The translations under genes were made by a program, and so were the position numbers. A stretch of 63,549 nucleotides of DNA from contig JABFSU010000055.1 of assembly GCA_013140455.1 (NCBI GenBank), positions 1-63,549 of the forward strand, read 5' to 3'. Shown one piece after another: positions 18,628-27,955 of this stretch (its first letter is position 1; every line of letters begins with the position of its first letter). Below the pieces are notes generated by a model. That model was not told where the DNA came from. It did no database searches and worked only from the letters and a program-made list of their open reading frames with translations. The DNA is from Nitrospira sp. (lineage in GTDB: Bacteria; Nitrospirota; Nitrospiria; Nitrospirales; Nitrospiraceae).

Positions 18628-19251
18628 ATGACAGGACAGGTTTTGGAGTTAGCTAGAAACCTTGTGGCTACCGCGGTTCTGATTGTCTTTCTTAGCGGGG
18701 TAAGCGGTTGTTCTCAACAGAATGTTCAGTATCAAGGTATGTCCGTTCCTCCTACTGAGTTTCTCATCGGGCCAGAGGATGTTCTTGTCGTCACTGTCTG
18801 GCGCAATCAAGAGTTGTCGAAAGAAGTGATTGTAAGGCCCGATGGCAAAATTTCTTTGCCTCTGATCGGCGACATCATGGCCGCGGGATTGTCCGCGCAG
18901 GTTCTTTCAAAGCATGTGGCTGATGCATTGGCTGAGTTCATGTCCACCCCGACGGTATCTGTCCAAGTGAAAGAGATCAATAGCTACCACATTTTTGCAG
19001 TCGGTGAGGTTGCGAAGCCTGGGAAGATTCCTCTCAAGTCATTCACCAGTGTGGTTCAAGGGATTTCTTATGCTGGAGGGTTTACGACATTTGCCTCCCG
19101 TAACAATGTTCATGTGCTTCGTATGGTGAAGAATGCGCAAGGAGAGACTAAGCAGGTCATGATTCCCGTGCCGTACCTAGACATTGTGCAAGGGAAAAAT
19201 CTGGAGGCGAATTTCATCCTGAAGGCTGGTGACGTCATTGTTGTACCGTGA
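18628..19251 (+). CDS. Wza-like polysaccharide export lipoprotein
   Basis: A 207-residue paralogue of the preceding protein with the same Poly_export and SLBB layout (LIGPEDVLVVTVWRNQELSK, VRPDGKISLPLIGDI, YHIFAVGEVAKPGK). Unlike its neighbour it has a lipobox (SGVSGC followed by SQQ, about residues 25-30), so it should be lipidated. Together they may form a mixed channel or serve two polymers. GGAGAGG precedes the ATG. Its end overlaps the assigned start of the barrel gene by 23 bases. Confidence 0.9.
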   Translation: MTGQVLELARNLVATAVLIVFLSGVSGCSQQNVQYQGMSVPPTEFLIGPEDVLVVTVWRNQELSKEVIVRPDGKISLPLIGDIMAAGLSAQVLSKHVADALAEFMSTPTVSVQVKEINSYHIFAVGEVAKPGKIPLKSFTSVVQGISYAGGFTTFASRNNVHVLRMVKNAQGETKQVMIPVPYLDIVQGKNLEANFILKAGDVIVVP

Positions 19252-20773
19252 TACCGGCCTGCGAATAGCTAAAGCCGTTTTATTTATGGGGCTGGTGGTC
19301 TGGTGGTCGACGGGACCTTCCGTGTTGGCCCAGACGATCGTTATCCCAACATTATCGGTTTCGGAAACCTATGACTCAAACGTGTTCTACACTCCGAAAA
19401 CATTACTGAGCCCAGGTTTCAAAGCAGAAGATTTTATGACCACAGTGATACCTCAGATCAATCTCGCTCACGCAGGCCCTCTCGTAAATGGCAGTTTTTC
19501 TGTGGGTGCTAATATTACGAAGTATATGAATAATCCCAGCCTCGACTACACGGGTATCAATACCGCTGGTCAGTTGGATTTGAAGCGATGGGCCAATAGT
19601 TTTTCGCAGCGTATCTCGGCCTTGTCCGTTCGGGGAACCTATCAGTTTACACCGTCATTGAGCGGTTTCGGGGCAACGACAGGCGGGGCCCTAGGAACTG
19701 GGTTCGGGACGACGGGGATCAGCTCTCCGATCGATACAGGGCTTATCACCAATCGGGTGTCGATGCATAACATGAGTGGTGATATTACCGGGGGATATGA
19801 CCTCTCCAGGAATACGGCACTCACGGCTAGTTACAATTACACGAAGCTTACCTTTGGGAACCAATCAGGTGGGATTAATAACCAGCTGTTCGATACAGAC
19901 GGACACACAACAATGACCACACTGACCACGAAAGTATCGCCGACAGACTCGGTGGGAACTACCGCGACCATGTCTCACTTTATTCAGGGGGGAGCTTCAG
20001 GCGGCGGGTCAGGTTCGTTTACGACCATTTCGGGGACGGCGAACTGGGCAAAGCTCTGGACAAAGCAATTGAGCACGTCTCTTGCCGGAGGTGGAATTTT
20101 TACCCTTCCCATAGAGTCAGCCGTTCCAGGCCAATCAATCAAGTCGTCCTTTGCACCGACTGGCACGGTCACAATGACGTACAGTTCATTTTCGGAAGGG
20201 CTGCGGGGAGCGGGATCGGCCCCGGGACCGTTTGATAATTTACCGAGGGTGGCCGGAAGCCTGGCTCCGGGAGGGGTTATCGCACCAGGCGCCTTCACGA
20301 CATCGCTGAGCTATAATTTTAGCATCTTTCCAAGTTACGCCCTTAATGCAGGGCCAATGAAGACGCACGTTGTCGGTGTCAATGCCAGTGCGGGAGTTAC
20401 GTCTAAGCTCACGGCTCAGGCGGGAATGAACTTCTCGCATGGGAGCACGAGTACGCCTGCATCGAGTTTTGACACGCTTGGAGCGACTGCAGGGGCCAGC
20501 TATCTCCTGGGGCCGGTAATGGTCAATCTCACCTATAACTGGCTGTATTTTTCAAGCTCGTTTGCTCAAACAGCTCAGACCCAAAGTGAATATGCATTCT
20601 CAAAAAAAATGATCATGTTGTCGCTCTCCTACGCGTTCACGAGTCAGTCGTTCTTTAGAATGGGTGGGCTAGGGAGCCTCGTGTCCCAGGAATCGATAGA
20701 GGGCACACCTGCTCCATCGGATGTGGGGACAGGAAGTAGTCCTGCTGGTTCCGGCGTTATAAAGAAGGAGTAA
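19229..20773 (+). CDS. Outer-membrane beta-barrel protein of exopolysaccharide locus
   Basis: A 514-residue exported protein: a signal peptide ends near SVLAQT, then SVSETYDSNVFYT and many alternating amphipathic strands (for example TALTASYNYTKLTF, VMVNLTYNWLYF), typical of outer-membrane barrels. The N-terminal pattern recalls the barrel proteins found in XrtA/PEP-CTERM exopolysaccharide loci; this is a recollection of the family, not a search result. It may form the secretion pore or a polymer-anchoring barrel. The GTG at 19229 is a weak start choice; ATG at 19286 is an alternative. Confidence 0.75.
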   Translation: MTSLLYRDTGLRIAKAVLFMGLVVWWSTGPSVLAQTIVIPTLSVSETYDSNVFYTPKTLLSPGFKAEDFMTTVIPQINLAHAGPLVNGSFSVGANITKYMNNPSLDYTGINTAGQLDLKRWANSFSQRISALSVRGTYQFTPSLSGFGATTGGALGTGFGTTGISSPIDTGLITNRVSMHNMSGDITGGYDLSRNTALTASYNYTKLTFGNQSGGINNQLFDTDGHTTMTTLTTKVSPTDSVGTTATMSHFIQGGASGGGSGSFTTISGTANWAKLWTKQLSTSLAGGGIFTLPIESAVPGQSIKSSFAPTGTVTMTYSSFSEGLRGAGSAPGPFDNLPRVAGSLAPGGVIAPGAFTTSLSYNFSIFPSYALNAGPMKTHVVGVNASAGVTSKLTAQAGMNFSHGSTSTPASSFDTLGATAGASYLLGPVMVNLTYNWLYFSSSFAQTAQTQSEYAFSKKMIMLSLSYAFTSQSFFRMGGLGSLVSQESIEGTPAPSDVGTGSSPAGSGVIKKE

Positions 20774-20778
20774 GAGGA

Positions 20779-23088
20779 TTGTTTACAGGGCTGAGTACTC
20801 CTGAAGACTATTTCAGGGCTATAAAAAATCATAAGTGGATGATTATCATTCCGATTGTCGTCTGCATTGGTCTGGCGGCTTTGCTCTGTCAATGGTTGCC
20901 CAAGAGTTATCGGTCCAATACCCTACTCTATTACCAAGAACAGAAGGTGCGGGGTATAAAAGGTGTCGATGCCCCGGAATCAGGTGGAGACGCGAATCGA
21001 CCGGATCTTGCAATGGGGACGCGCATCGATGCGCTAAAAGAAGTTTTGTATCGGCGGGATTTGTTGACGCAAGTAGCTGAGGAGTTTCATCTGTATGGCT
21101 ACTATAAAGAAAATGCTACGCCTGCGATGGACAATGGTGTCGCATCTGGTCTAAGGCAGCTTGTGAAAATCGAGCCGCAAGGCAGCGGTCTTTTGAAAGT
21201 CTCTTTTTCAGATGCGGATCCGCTGATTGCTAAAGCGGTGACGGCAAGATTCGCCGACCTCTTCATTCAGGAAAACACAACGACGAGGACAGCAATTGCT
21301 CAGAGTTCGACAGAGTTTTTGCAACACGAATTGGATGTCTTAAAAGGACAGTTGGAAGTCAAAGAGCGGGCTATCGCTCAGTTCAAACAGTCACATCTCG
21401 GCCAGTTGCCTGAGCAAATGGATTCCAACCTTCGAGCGATTGATCGGTTTGAGAATGAGATGACGGCACAGCAAGAGATGGATAAGACCCTGAATCTTCG
21501 TCTCGAATCTGTGGACAAGGCAATCAGAGAATATGAGGATCCTTCAAGTGATGTAAATCCAAAGCGGGCTGAAAAGGATCCTCGACTGGTAAAGATACGG
21601 GAATTGGAACGGACATTGGCTGGGTATCGATCAATGTACAAAGAAACCTATCCGGACGTTGCTCGAGTGAAGAATGAGTTGAGCCAGATTCAAGCCATGA
21701 CGACAGAAGAGTATATTTCGCTCTATATCGAGCCTGAGGCGGCCGAGATTATTGATGGGCCCAGGAGGCCGAAACGCAAACCCGTTGATCCGTATAAGGC
21801 CGAATTGCTCAAGCAGCGAGACGATTTATTGCGTGAGCAGGAATTGCTCCGCCTCAGGCAGGCTCGTATCACCTCAGATATTAAAAAGTACGAGTCGCGA
21901 ATTGAAGGCACAACGGTCCATCAGCAAGAACTCATGTCCATCCAACGGGACTACGAAAATCTCCAGAAAAACTATCAGTCGCTTCTGGAAAAGAAATTGG
22001 CTGTTGGTATGGCCGGTGATCTTGAGCAGAAGCGTCAAGGCACGCAGATGCGCATTGTTGAGCCTGCCAGTCTCCCCACATGGCCAGAGAAACCGAATTT
22101 GATTATGGTCATGCTGGGGGGCTTGGCTGCAGGCTGTGCGCTCGGATTCGGCAGCGCGATCGGCATTGAAATGCTTCGACGAGGGTTCGTGTCGGCCGAA
22201 GAAGTCGAACTCACGCTGGGGTTGCCGGTTTTTGCAGTCATTTCTCATTTTGAGTCGGCTTGGCCGGGAGGAGCGAAACTGACGGCAGAAACAACTCGTC
22301 GAAAAGATCGGTTGCTGGCACTCCCAGGAGGTCGGAAAGAAGGGCTGCTTGTCGCGAACGGAGGTCCCACAGCTGAGCGAGGGCAAGTTTCGGTAGGACC
22401 GGAACTTGTCGCGATGTGGTATCCAAGGTCTGCGGTAGCCGAACAGTATCGAGTTGCGGCAACGAGAATTGGATTGATGGCAGGCCAGCAGGAAAGCACA
22501 GTGATCGTCATGGCGAGTGCGTTGATGGGGGAAGGAAAGACGTCTACTGCTCTCAATCTCGCCCATGTCTTTGCCAGAGATCTTAATAAGAAGACGGTGT
22601 TGGTGGACTGCGACTTAAAACGCCCGATGGTTCATGCCTATGCCGGGATGGAATTGGGCATAGGATTGAGTGAAGTGTTGCTCGGAGAAAAACAATTTGA
22701 GGAATGTCTTGAGTATCATGAACAGCTAGGAGTCTGGATCCTTCCTGCCGGTATTATCCAGTCAGGAATCGCGGCATTAACCCATGTGGATCGGCTGTCC
22801 AAACTCATCAGCAATTTGCGCGAAAAGTTTGAATGTATCGTACTGGATGCGCCACCCTTGTTGCCCGTTGCCGAGTCTCTCTTAATTGTGAGAATGGCAG
22901 ATGTTGTGGCGCATGTGATTAGGGCTCGCAGCACTCCCCGCGATGCCGCCATGAGTGCCATGAAAATGGTGGGGCAAGAGCGGCCGATGGGGGTGATACT
23001 AAACGGAGTGGAAGAACAGGATTCACCGTATTCATACTATAGCTATGGCAATAAGGTCTATGAACCTCACCGTACCCAACTCAGATAG
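20779..23088 (+). CDS. Wzc-like polysaccharide co-polymerase / BY-kinase
   Basis: A 769-residue inner-membrane protein controlling polymer length and export. Layout: Wzz-type N-terminal membrane helix (about residues 20-38), a long periplasmic coiled-coil region, a second membrane helix (about 440-460), then a cytoplasmic bacterial tyrosine kinase with Walker A MGEGKTS (about 583-590), Walker A' VLVDCDLKRP (about 607) and Walker B IVLDAPPL (about 687). The tail carries a Tyr cluster (SPYSYYSYGNKVYEP), the expected autophosphorylation site. The start is TTG with AAGGAG upstream. In XrtA-type loci these two halves are usually separate proteins; here they are fused. Confidence 0.92.
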   Translation: MFTGLSTPEDYFRAIKNHKWMIIIPIVVCIGLAALLCQWLPKSYRSNTLLYYQEQKVRGIKGVDAPESGGDANRPDLAMGTRIDALKEVLYRRDLLTQVAEEFHLYGYYKENATPAMDNGVASGLRQLVKIEPQGSGLLKVSFSDADPLIAKAVTARFADLFIQENTTTRTAIAQSSTEFLQHELDVLKGQLEVKERAIAQFKQSHLGQLPEQMDSNLRAIDRFENEMTAQQEMDKTLNLRLESVDKAIREYEDPSSDVNPKRAEKDPRLVKIRELERTLAGYRSMYKETYPDVARVKNELSQIQAMTTEEYISLYIEPEAAEIIDGPRRPKRKPVDPYKAELLKQRDDLLREQELLRLRQARITSDIKKYESRIEGTTVHQQELMSIQRDYENLQKNYQSLLEKKLAVGMAGDLEQKRQGTQMRIVEPASLPTWPEKPNLIMVMLGGLAAGCALGFGSAIGIEMLRRGFVSAEEVELTLGLPVFAVISHFESAWPGGAKLTAETTRRKDRLLALPGGRKEGLLVANGGPTAERGQVSVGPELVAMWYPRSAVAEQYRVAATRIGLMAGQQESTVIVMASALMGEGKTSTALNLAHVFARDLNKKTVLVDCDLKRPMVHAYAGMELGIGLSEVLLGEKQFEECLEYHEQLGVWILPAGIIQSGIAALTHVDRLSKLISNLREKFECIVLDAPPLLPVAESLLIVRMADVVAHVIRARSTPRDAAMSAMKMVGQERPMGVILNGVEEQDSPYSYYSYGNKVYEPHRTQLR

Positions 23089-24133
23089 ATCACGCACGGA
23101 GAAACTGGTGATCTTGCCTGTCGACCATGCCCCGAAGGCAATCTTCAGGGTGCCGGGGGCGCGGCGGCGGATCCTGATTTTAGGGGTCGGGTCGCTGGCG
23201 AACAACCTATGCTCGGTGCTTGTGTCGAGGAGCAGAGTATTTACCGATGTCGTCGGCTTTCTCGCCAAGGAAAGCGCACAAGTCGGTACAGAGTTATCCG
23301 GTGTGAAGATTCTAGGGACCATAGACCAACTTCTTTCGGTGGTTGAACGCGATCGGGTTGATACGATCGCGGTATGTTTGGAGGATCGCCGGGCTGTGCT
23401 TCCCGTCCAAGTATTGCTGGATTTAAAAGGGATGGGGGTCGATATCTGGGATGGAAATCATCTCTATGAGGAAGAGTCCGGTCGGCTTTCAATCGATGAC
23501 CTGAAGCCCAGCGCCATTATTTTCTCCAGGGAGTTTAAGCGAGGTATCGTCGTCAGAACGATGAAACGATCAATCGATCTGCTGATTGCCTTGATAGGTC
23601 TTGCGCTTATCCTCCCCCTCTTGGCTGTGATTGGAATTCTGATCAAGCTGGATTCTCCTGGGCCAATTTTCTACCGTCAGGTTCGGGTCGGCCTTCGCGC
23701 TCAGCCCTACATGATTTGGAAATTTCGCTCCATGTTTACGGATGCGGAAAAAGGGGGCGCCAGGTGGACATCGGAACGGGATCCCAGAATCTCACGGGTG
23801 GGGTGGTATTTGCGGAAGTGGAGACTCGATGAATTGCCGCAGCTCGTCAATGTGATTCATGGCGAGATGAGTCTAGTGGGGCCACGTCCTGAACGACCGG
23901 TCTTTGTTCAGGAATTGAGATCAGTCATCCCATTTTATGATCTCCGGCATGTCGTTCGACCGGGAATTACCGGATGGGCTCAGACTCAGTTTCGGTACGG
24001 AGCTTCGGCGGAAGACTCCCATATTAAGTTGCAGTATGACCTCTATTATGTGAAGTACCTCTCTCTGCGACTGGATTTTCGCATTCTGATTGAGACGATA
24101 CGTGTCATCCTGCGGGGAGAAGGTGCTCGATGA
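23060..24133 (+). CDS. Phosphoglycosyl transferase (undecaprenyl-P sugar-1-P transferase)
   Basis: This enzyme loads the first sugar phosphate onto undecaprenyl phosphate. The C-terminal bacterial sugar transferase domain is complete: KRSIDLLIALIGLALILPLL membrane segment (about residues 170-195), SPGPIFYRQVRVG, KFRSM, W..KWRLDELPQ and SLVGPRPE. The N-terminal half is a soluble Rossmann/CoA-binding-like domain (ILILGVGSLANNL); the four membrane helices usual in WbaP/WcaJ are absent. I take the ATG at 23060, with AAGG just upstream; it overlaps the kinase gene by 29 bases. Confidence 0.9.
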   Translation: MNLTVPNSDRSRTEKLVILPVDHAPKAIFRVPGARRRILILGVGSLANNLCSVLVSRSRVFTDVVGFLAKESAQVGTELSGVKILGTIDQLLSVVERDRVDTIAVCLEDRRAVLPVQVLLDLKGMGVDIWDGNHLYEEESGRLSIDDLKPSAIIFSREFKRGIVVRTMKRSIDLLIALIGLALILPLLAVIGILIKLDSPGPIFYRQVRVGLRAQPYMIWKFRSMFTDAEKGGARWTSERDPRISRVGWYLRKWRLDELPQLVNVIHGEMSLVGPRPERPVFVQELRSVIPFYDLRHVVRPGITGWAQTQFRYGASAEDSHIKLQYDLYYVKYLSLRLDFRILIETIRVILRGEGAR

Positions 24134-25026
24134 GCATGCCAGTGGAGAGACCCATTCACTGTCTTTCCTTTGACGTGGAGGAGCATTTTCAGGTATCGGC
24201 ATTCTGGTCAGACGCGAGAAGGCAAGAATGGGATCGGTACGAAAGCCGTGTCGAGAGAAATACTCGATTGCTGGCTGAACTGCTGGCCAAGCATGGGATG
24301 AAGGCCACGTTTTTTATCCTGGGATGGGTTGCGGAACGGCATCCAGAGCTGGTCAAGTCGCTGGCGGCTCAAGGGCATGAGGTGGCCTCTCATGGGTATG
24401 GACACGAATTAGTGACGACTCAGTCACCTGCACGGTTTCGCCAAGATGTAAGAGTTGCCAAGAAAATCTTGGAGGACCTAACGGGGAATCCGGTGGTTGG
24501 CTATCGGGCTCCGAGTTTTTCTATTACCTCCGAGACGGCCTGGGCGCTCTCGATATTGGTCGAGGAAGGCTATGTATACGATTCCAGTATCTATGATCGT
24601 TTTCGTCGGACAGAGTCAGAGAAACGACTTGCCTGCGGCTTTGAAATCGCCACTCCAGCTGGAAAAATATGGGAAGTGCCTCCTTCTACGATCGAGATGC
24701 TAGGCCTCCAAATTCCCGTAGCTGGTGGCGGGTATTTTCGCCTATTCCCCTATGCAGCATCCAAGAACTTTTTGCGGCGCCTTGAACGGCAAGGGGCTAA
24801 ACTTGTGATGTACCTTCACCCTTGGGAGTTTGATCCCGAGCAGCCTCGCATGGACGGGTCATGGCTGTCACAGTTCCGGCACTATCTTAATCTGCATAAG
24901 ACGGAGGAGCGTTTGATCGCGCTTCTTGAAGATTTTCAATTTGGCGCGATTGCTCAAGTCATGCGGCCGCTCTGGTTGCTCGAGCATGAAAAGAGGGCCT
25001 CGGAAGCACTGGAGTGTCGTAGCTAG
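24130..25026 (+). CDS. Polysaccharide deacetylase (XrtA-associated NodB type)
   Basis: A 298-residue NodB-fold deacetylase. Visible motifs are CLSFDVEEHFQ (catalytic Asp and metal Asp near residues 13-17), HGMKATFFILGWVAE, the metal histidines in SHGYGHE (about residues 90-96), GYRAPSFS and the C-terminal YLHPWEFDPEQP. This arrangement is characteristic of deacetylases in XrtA/PEP-CTERM exopolysaccharide loci. It probably removes N-acetyl groups from the polymer or an intermediate. It overlaps the previous gene by four bases. No exosortase gene is in the window. Confidence 0.88.
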   Translation: MSMPVERPIHCLSFDVEEHFQVSAFWSDARRQEWDRYESRVERNTRLLAELLAKHGMKATFFILGWVAERHPELVKSLAAQGHEVASHGYGHELVTTQSPARFRQDVRVAKKILEDLTGNPVVGYRAPSFSITSETAWALSILVEEGYVYDSSIYDRFRRTESEKRLACGFEIATPAGKIWEVPPSTIEMLGLQIPVAGGGYFRLFPYAASKNFLRRLERQGAKLVMYLHPWEFDPEQPRMDGSWLSQFRHYLNLHKTEERLIALLEDFQFGAIAQVMRPLWLLEHEKRASEALECRS

Positions 25027-25497
25027 GTGCGGGTTTCTCGAAATTAGTCGGAGAGTCGAATGTTTTTCGATACACTGACAGCACCATGCAGACCGCTTAC
25101 CGTAAGTCAGGCGAAGGCGAAGTAAAATCCCAATTTCTCCGCCCTTTCTTCCGTGCAAAACGATCAGCGAAGAGAATCCAATCTAGGAACGACATCCTTT
25201 CGGGCCCACCTTCCAGAAAGATGTCAAGCTCACGGGACGGATTCTGCAGTGGGGTTGTTGAACCTATCAAGCGTGAGACGTGAATCAAGGCATGGGGAGT
25301 CGGTCGATTTCTTTCCGGCCGCGATGTGCCATTTGTTTTAATGATCCAAGCTGCAGCGAAGAGCGAAGATTGTCGGCGAACGTTAAGGTTTTCAAGTGAG
25401 AGGCCCCACGTGCAGGTAGAAAGCAATCTATTTGGAACCAGCGGTATGTGGCGTTTGTCCCAAAGAGGGACTGAGGGAAGGCGGCGGGTGGATAAGA
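25027..25497. other. Gene-free spacer before the ABC exporter
   Basis: About 470 bases with no convincing gene on either strand. Short frames exist in several phases, but none has a recognisable family or a strong ribosome site. It probably marks the boundary between the assembly genes and the ABC-exporter operon and may hold a promoter; I could not place one. Confidence 0.4.
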
Positions 25498-26364
25498 ATG
25501 CCAGAAAGTAGTTCACCGATAAGCGTGGTTGGAGGAGTGCCACTCCGGCGCCGGACTGTAATTGAACCCAGTAAGAGGCGGTTCTATCTGAATCTCAGTG
25601 GAATCTGGGAATACCGAGAATTGCTCCTGTTTCTCGCCTGGAGAGACCTGAAGACGCGATACGCACAGACCGCGATCGGATTTGCCTGGGCAATCATTCA
25701 GCCGGTTGCCATGATGCTGTTGTTTACACTGGTCTTTAGTAACTTCGCCAAGCTTCCGTCGGATGGGGTGCCGTATCCACTTTTCGTCTATGTGGGACTT
25801 TTGCCGTGGGGGTATTTTGCCCGCAGTCTCGATAAGAGCAGCTTCAGCATGGTCGCGGAATCGAATCTCATCAGCAAGGTGTACTTTCCAAGAATTGTGG
25901 TCCCAATCTCGGCCATGCTTGTGGGATTGATTGATTTCGCGATTTCATTTCTTCTTCTCCTTGTGATGATGGCGTTTTATGGAGTCATGCCTTCGTGGGA
26001 AGTCCTGTTCATTCCAGTTTTCCTGGTGCTGACGATGATTACATCGCTGGCGGTAAGCTTGTGGTTAGCGGCATTATTCGTCCGATTTCGCGATATTGCG
26101 GCTGCAATGCCATTGGTGACACAGCTATGGATGTTTGCAACGCCGGTAGTCTATCCGGCGAGTTTAGTCCCGGACCAGTGGAAATGGCTTAATAGCCTTA
26201 ATCCAATGGCTGGAGTGATCGAAGGATTTCGGTGGGCATTGTTGAAGACCCCGCCTCCGAGCTTGGAGACTATGGGCATCACGGTCGCGTTGGTCAGTGC
26301 CCTCCTTCTCCTGGGTATGTCATATTTCAATCGAATGGAACGGAAGTTTGCGGATGTGATTTGA
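25498..26364 (+). CDS. ABC-2 polysaccharide export permease (Wzm-like)
   Basis: An inner-membrane permease of 288 residues with six predicted helices and the ABC-2 pattern: WRDLKTRYAQTAIGFAWAII near the N-terminus (before helix 1), the RFRDIAAAMPLVTQLWMFATP segment and a C-terminal FNRMERKFADVI. With the next gene it should form a Wzm/Wzt exporter for a completed lipid-linked polysaccharide. The ATG at 25498 follows GGGTGGATAAG; a longer in-frame version from 25432 is less likely. Confidence 0.9.
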   Translation: MPESSSPISVVGGVPLRRRTVIEPSKRRFYLNLSGIWEYRELLLFLAWRDLKTRYAQTAIGFAWAIIQPVAMMLLFTLVFSNFAKLPSDGVPYPLFVYVGLLPWGYFARSLDKSSFSMVAESNLISKVYFPRIVVPISAMLVGLIDFAISFLLLLVMMAFYGVMPSWEVLFIPVFLVLTMITSLAVSLWLAALFVRFRDIAAAMPLVTQLWMFATPVVYPASLVPDQWKWLNSLNPMAGVIEGFRWALLKTPPPSLETMGITVALVSALLLLGMSYFNRMERKFADVI

Positions 26365-26451
26365 TCGGCGCGCATCTCCTCGTATTTGTCTTGAACGACT
26401 GAAGAGCTGTATGAGGCAACGTCTGTTAGGGAAGGCCACTGGTAGCGTGAT

Positions 26452-27765
26452 ATGAGCAATGTAACTATTCGGGCTGAACATCTTTCGAAAATGTACATGA
26501 TATCCGTGACGAAGGGCGCGCCTGACTCGTCCTTGTCGGAGTGTGTCAATGAAGGGGCCAAGAAACTCTTCACGCTCCGATCCTCCTTGAGTACCAAGCG
26601 GTTAGTGAAAGAAGAGTTATGGCCAGTCAAGGATGTCTCGTTTGAAATTCGTGCAGGAGAGGTCGTTGGAATAATCGGCCGAAATGGTGCCGGGAAAAGT
26701 ACGCTGCTCAAGGTCCTTTCTCGTATTACTGAGCCGACGAGCGGCAGAGCCGAGATCTTTGGGCGTGTTGGAACCTTGCTCGAAGTTGGAACCGGCTTTC
26801 ACCCGGAGTTGACGGGGCGGGAGAATATTTATCTCAGCGGGATCATCCTGGGGATGAAGAAAACAGAAATTGATCAGAAGTTTGATGAGATTGTCGAGTT
26901 TGCCGGGATTGCCAAGTTTATCGATACGCCGGTGAAACGCTACTCGAGTGGCATGTATGTCAGGCTGGCGTTTGCGGTGGGGGCTCACCTTGAGCCCGAG
27001 ATTCTGATTGTCGACGAAGTTCTTGCGGTCGGAGACTCACAATTTCAAAAGAAGTGTCTCGATAAGATGAAGGATATTGGCGCGCATGGTCGGACGGTGT
27101 TGTTTGTCTCGCACAATATGCAGGCAGTGATGCGCCTATGTGATCGCGTGATCATGCTTGATAAAGGGAGAGTTCTCCACGACGGACCGGCACATGAAGT
27201 CGTGAAGACATATCTGAACGCCGGGTTCGGCGCTTCGCCTGCTCGCGAATGGACTGATCCATCAAGCGCCCCCGGGGGGGAAGTGGCTCGCCTTCGTGCT
27301 GCTCGCGTGAAAGCTGAAGACGGCAGGGTGGCAGAGGTGTTGGATATTCGTCGCCCATTTACCATTGAGATGGAGTATGAGGTGCTCACGCCAGGATACG
27401 TGTTGGCTCCGCACTTCCATCTGGTCGATGAGGAAGGGACGTTAATATTTATCACACAAGATCTCGATCCAGAGTGGAGGAGACGGGCTCGTCCGGCAGG
27501 GCATTATTTAAGCCGAGTTGAGATTCCCGGCAATCTGCTCACCGAGGGAACGGTATTTGTCGGGTGCCATTGCATAACACTTGCGCCAGATCTGGTGCAG
27601 TTTGCGGCTTCTGAAGCCATAGCGTTTCAGATCGTCGATAATCATGACGGCGACTCTTCCCGGGGAGACTATGTAGGAACAATGCCAGGCGCGGTGAGGC
27701 CGCTCTTGACGTGGCGAACGCAGCTCGTGGGCTCCGTGGCCTCGGAGTCTTTCAAAGTCGGTTAG
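26452..27765 (+). CDS. Polysaccharide ABC transporter ATPase with C-terminal Wzt domain
   Basis: A 437-residue ATPase: Walker A GRNGAGKST (about residues 76-84), signature YSSGMYVRLAFA (about 164), Walker B ILIVDEVLAVGD (about 184) and the H-loop FVSHNMQA. An extension of about 170 residues after residue 265 matches the Wzt C-terminal carbohydrate-binding domain, which recognises the modified end of the glycan before export. That implies a terminal modification such as methylation or another capping group. It partners the permease at 25498. Confidence 0.92.
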   Translation: MSNVTIRAEHLSKMYMISVTKGAPDSSLSECVNEGAKKLFTLRSSLSTKRLVKEELWPVKDVSFEIRAGEVVGIIGRNGAGKSTLLKVLSRITEPTSGRAEIFGRVGTLLEVGTGFHPELTGRENIYLSGIILGMKKTEIDQKFDEIVEFAGIAKFIDTPVKRYSSGMYVRLAFAVGAHLEPEILIVDEVLAVGDSQFQKKCLDKMKDIGAHGRTVLFVSHNMQAVMRLCDRVIMLDKGRVLHDGPAHEVVKTYLNAGFGASPAREWTDPSSAPGGEVARLRAARVKAEDGRVAEVLDIRRPFTIEMEYEVLTPGYVLAPHFHLVDEEGTLIFITQDLDPEWRRRARPAGHYLSRVEIPGNLLTEGTVFVGCHCITLAPDLVQFAASEAIAFQIVDNHDGDSSRGDYVGTMPGAVRPLLTWRTQLVGSVASESFKVG

Positions 27766-27955
27766 GCGCGTATGAATGAGTGGCTTGGAAATGCAGTCAG
27801 AACGCGTTTGTCTGGCGCAACAGGAGTAAGCAAATCTCAATTCCCTATTCGGCCTGAACCGTTAAAGGGCTTTAGCTCAGCAGGGAAACAAGTAAGAAGA
27901 GGATTTGTGAGTAGAGCGTACAAGAGGAAGTGCGCGTAACGAGGAGAGATCGCAT

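Noticed and set aside
25086-25283. A 65-codon forward frame in the spacer before the ABC exporter
   Set aside because: No ribosome site or family resemblance; overlapping frames on both strands are of similar length.
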